A stretch of 64,000 nucleotides of DNA, taken from assembly GCF_001583695.1 (NCBI RefSeq), contig NZ_LOBC01000010.1, positions 1-64,000 of the forward strand, written 5' to 3'. This stretch comes from Bacillus wiedmannii (GTDB lineage: Bacteria > Bacillota > Bacilli > Bacillales > Bacillaceae_G). Position numbers and translations under genes: made by a program. Below the pieces are notes generated by a model that was not told the origin of the DNA, ran no database searches, and saw nothing but the letters and a program-made list of their open reading frames with translations. Positions 62,333 through 64,000 of this stretch are shown one piece after another. How positions within the stretch are numbered: the stretch's first letter is position 1; the number at the start of each line of letters is the position of its first letter.

Positions 62333-62761
62333 ATGCCCCTTATTCCATATAACGAAAGCGATGTTGATTTACTAGCTCGTTTAATTCGTGCTGAAGCTGA
62401 AGGCGAAGGTCGACAAGGTGAACAACTTGTTGGCTGCGTAGTAGTAAACCGTGTATTTTGTGATTGCTTAGATTTTAAACAACTTCGATCTGTACGTGAT
62501 GCAGTATATCAAAGCCCCGGTGGATTCGAAGCCGTACAATACGGATATTTTTATCAGCGTGCTCGTGAATCAGAAAAAGAAATTGCAAGAAAAGTTTTAC
62601 AAGGAGAATGGCGCTGGCCTGCACGATGGGCCCTTTGGTATTTCCGTCCAGTTGGAGCTTGCCCACCTGAATGGTATAATCAGCCGTTTGTAGGACAGTT
62701 TAAAAGCCATTGTTTTTATGAACCACGTGGTGATGAATGTCCGAAAATGTATTCACGGTAG
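62333..62761 (+). CDS. cwlJ2: spore cortex-lytic cell wall hydrolase, CwlJ paralogue
   Basis: This 142-residue protein has the SleB/CwlJ catalytic fold with Glu21 in LIRAEAEGEGRQG and the family segment VVVNRVFCDC. The length equals CwlJ and it has no signal peptide, as expected for a mother-cell coat protein that degrades cortex during germination. The usual gerQ gene is not next to it, which suits CwlJ2 rather than CwlJ1. AAAGGTGG lies before the ATG. A clean terminator follows. Confidence 0.9.
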   Translation: MPLIPYNESDVDLLARLIRAEAEGEGRQGEQLVGCVVVNRVFCDCLDFKQLRSVRDAVYQSPGGFEAVQYGYFYQRARESEKEIARKVLQGEWRWPARWALWYFRPVGACPPEWYNQPFVGQFKSHCFYEPRGDECPKMYSR

Positions 62762-62770
62762 CAATATTTG

Positions 62771-62803
62771 AAACGCAAGTACCTAGCTGAGTACTTGCGT
62801 TCC
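62771..62803 (+). terminator. intrinsic terminator after the CwlJ-like gene
   Basis: AACGCAAGTAC pairs exactly with GTACTTGCGTT, then CCCTTTATTTTT. Confidence 0.8.
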
Positions 62804-62812
62804 CTTTATTTT

Positions 62813-64000
62813 TTAGAAATCTAATAATGTGATAAATTTTTCGATGCCTACTACATGTATTAATAACGGTATACGAGGGCCACTAGACTGATTTATAATG
62901 AGCCTATAAATTATAATAAATAATTGTTTTTGATTTTCTTTCATTATTTTTTTATTTTCATGATGGCAAATCGAATACAATTGTTCCATTAAGTTAGAAT
63001 AATCTTTGTTAGAACGAAGTATGTTGCAAACTTCTACTAACCATTCTTTCTGTCTTTCATCTAATGTGTTGTAAAACTCTGTATTTCTCTCTTGATTTAC
63101 CGCAATTAATTTTTCAGATTGAAAGTTTTTTATCCAATACTCTGCGCGGTTACATATCGCTATCATAGCATCTAATGTATAACCTCTATCTATATTTTCT
63201 AATGTATCTTGTAAAATAGATGCATCAAAATTTAATAGCGGTAACGTTCCTGCTACTTGATTAAATTTCGGATATTCTTTAAACCCGCTATCAACTCTAG
63301 AAAGTTTAATTGCATCAAGTAAATCTTCATTTTTGAGCGTTTTATTTTCATAACTACTTTTCAATCGCTCATATTCTGTATAATTGCGAATCACATCTTC
63401 ATCAAGACCGATATGAAAAGCTGCGTTTGGTCTATATTTTGCAAACATAAACAGTATCACTTCTGGTAAATACAATTTTAACAACTCACTTGGTGTAATA
63501 CTATTTCCTGAAGAACTAGACATTTTTTCATGATTGCCTTTAATTCCAATGAAATCATAAGCAACATAATGAGGAGCTTCACGATTGAATATTTTCATTG
63601 CAATTTCCTTTGATACATTATAACTACCCGTTTCCGAGGAATGATCTCTTCCGCCCGGTTCAAAAATAACATCCTCTATCATCCATCTCATCGGCCAATC
63701 GATTTTCCAATTCAGTTTCATTTTATTTGTATTTAATACCGATAATTCATTTTGATTTCCACATATACATTCATACCGTACTGTTTTTAATACTTTATCA
63801 AAATGTGTAATCGTTGTTTCATCTTTCTCGCATTTCTCACAATATAATGTAACCGGATAAAAACTCTCTCGCTCTTTTGCACTACACTCTCCAGTTTTAA
63901 AACTCATTAAAATATCATATATTTCTTTTCTTTTATACAAAGCCTCTAATATATTTTTGTTATACCTTCCGCTTCTATACTCAGCATGTTGATATATGAA
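62813..64000 (-). CDS. lysK: class I lysyl-tRNA synthetase, C-terminal part (start beyond the window)
   Basis: The frame is open through the right edge, so the N-terminus with the HIGH region lies outside; the TTG at 63940 is internal. Visible are HAEYRSGRYNKNILEAL, a zinc-like CEKCEK and CICGNQN, and the KMSSSSGN active-site loop near 63519-63542. The C-terminal helix bundle also fits LysRS1. Class I LysRS charges tRNA(Lys), or in B. cereus cooperates with class II LysRS on a tRNA-like RNA. A stop at 62813 ends the protein; its promoter and any T-box lie outside the window. Confidence 0.92.
   Translation of the reverse strand, partial: FIYQHAEYRSGRYNKNILEALYKRKEIYDILMSFKTGECSAKERESFYPVTLYCEKCEKDETTITHFDKVLKTVRYECICGNQNELSVLNTNKMKLNWKIDWPMRWMIEDVIFEPGGRDHSSETGSYNVSKEIAMKIFNREAPHYVAYDFIGIKGNHEKMSSSSGNSITPSELLKLYLPEVILFMFAKYRPNAAFHIGLDEDVIRNYTEYERLKSSYENKTLKNEDLLDAIKLSRVDSGFKEYPKFNQVAGTLPLLNFDASILQDTLENIDRGYTLDAMIAICNRAEYWIKNFQSEKLIAVNQERNTEFYNTLDERQKEWLVEVCNILRSNKDYSNLMEQLYSICHHENKKIMKENQKQLFIIIYRLIINQSSGPRIPLLIHVVGIEKFITLLDF

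Noticed and set aside
63938-63940. TTG as the start of the LysRS protein
   Set aside because: The frame is open through the right edge with LysRS1-like sequence upstream, so this is an internal codon.

Overview
The window is AT-rich and has the look of a Bacillus cereus group chromosome (B. cereus / thuringiensis / anthracis). Strong AGGAGG-type ribosome binding sites, many intrinsic terminators, a heterocycloanthracin precursor, a CwlJ-type cortex hydrolase, a class I lysyl-tRNA synthetase, a CYP106-type P450 and a YjcZ-family spore peptide all point that way. I saw no rRNA, tRNA, insertion sequence, prophage or CRISPR array. Most genes lie on the minus strand.

Left part (1-16 kb): a MerR-methyltransferase fusion runs off the left edge. 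It is followed by coding debris and a DJ-1/PfpI gene killed by one in-frame stop. Then come DegV, DUF3189, VanZ, a GNAT / serine-hydrolase pair, an MFS transporter behind a T-box leader, a PASTA-containing class B PBP, a BcrC-like phosphatase, an oxidoreductase, GrpB, a kinase-fold protein and a KinB-like sporulation kinase.

Middle part (16-37 kb): an ECF transporter (S, A-A' and T components) sits behind a SAM-I riboswitch. It is followed by a racemase, a macrolide-type glycosyltransferase, a second class B PBP, a PAS sporulation kinase, a HAD phosphatase, a cysteine-dioxygenase-like cupin, a CYP106-type P450 with a divergent PadR regulator, and an MFS plus Vat-type acetyltransferase operon. 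That operon has a ribosome-sensing attenuator upstream. A second P450 and several small or unknown membrane and spore-type genes complete the part. Two putative SigK-driven small RNAs lie at about 35.9 kb and 21.6 kb.

Right part (37-64 kb): a stand-alone protein that resembles the prokaryotic PIWI-RE (Argonaute-like) family, an orphan heterocycloanthracin precursor, tenA under a TPP riboswitch, a MocR regulator joined to ddl, homoserine dehydrogenase, a secreted lipase, a BceAB-like ABC transporter with a lipoprotein, an ABC-F ribosome-protection gene with a leader of the same design as the MFS/Vat operon, an aldo/keto reductase, LysR, a BceRS-like two-component system, an amidase, a CwlJ paralogue and the C-terminal part of class I LysRS.

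Themes: defence against cell-wall and ribosome-targeting compounds (BcrC, two PBPs, VanZ, Bce-type modules, Vat/MFS, ABC-F, glycosyltransferase, P450s), sporulation (two orphan kinases, YjcZ peptide, CwlJ, small RNAs), and RNA-level control (T-box, SAM-I, TPP and two matched leader-peptide attenuators). The observations most worth follow-up are the PIWI-RE-like gene and the pair of attenuators that share a Met-Ile-Asn-stop leader.
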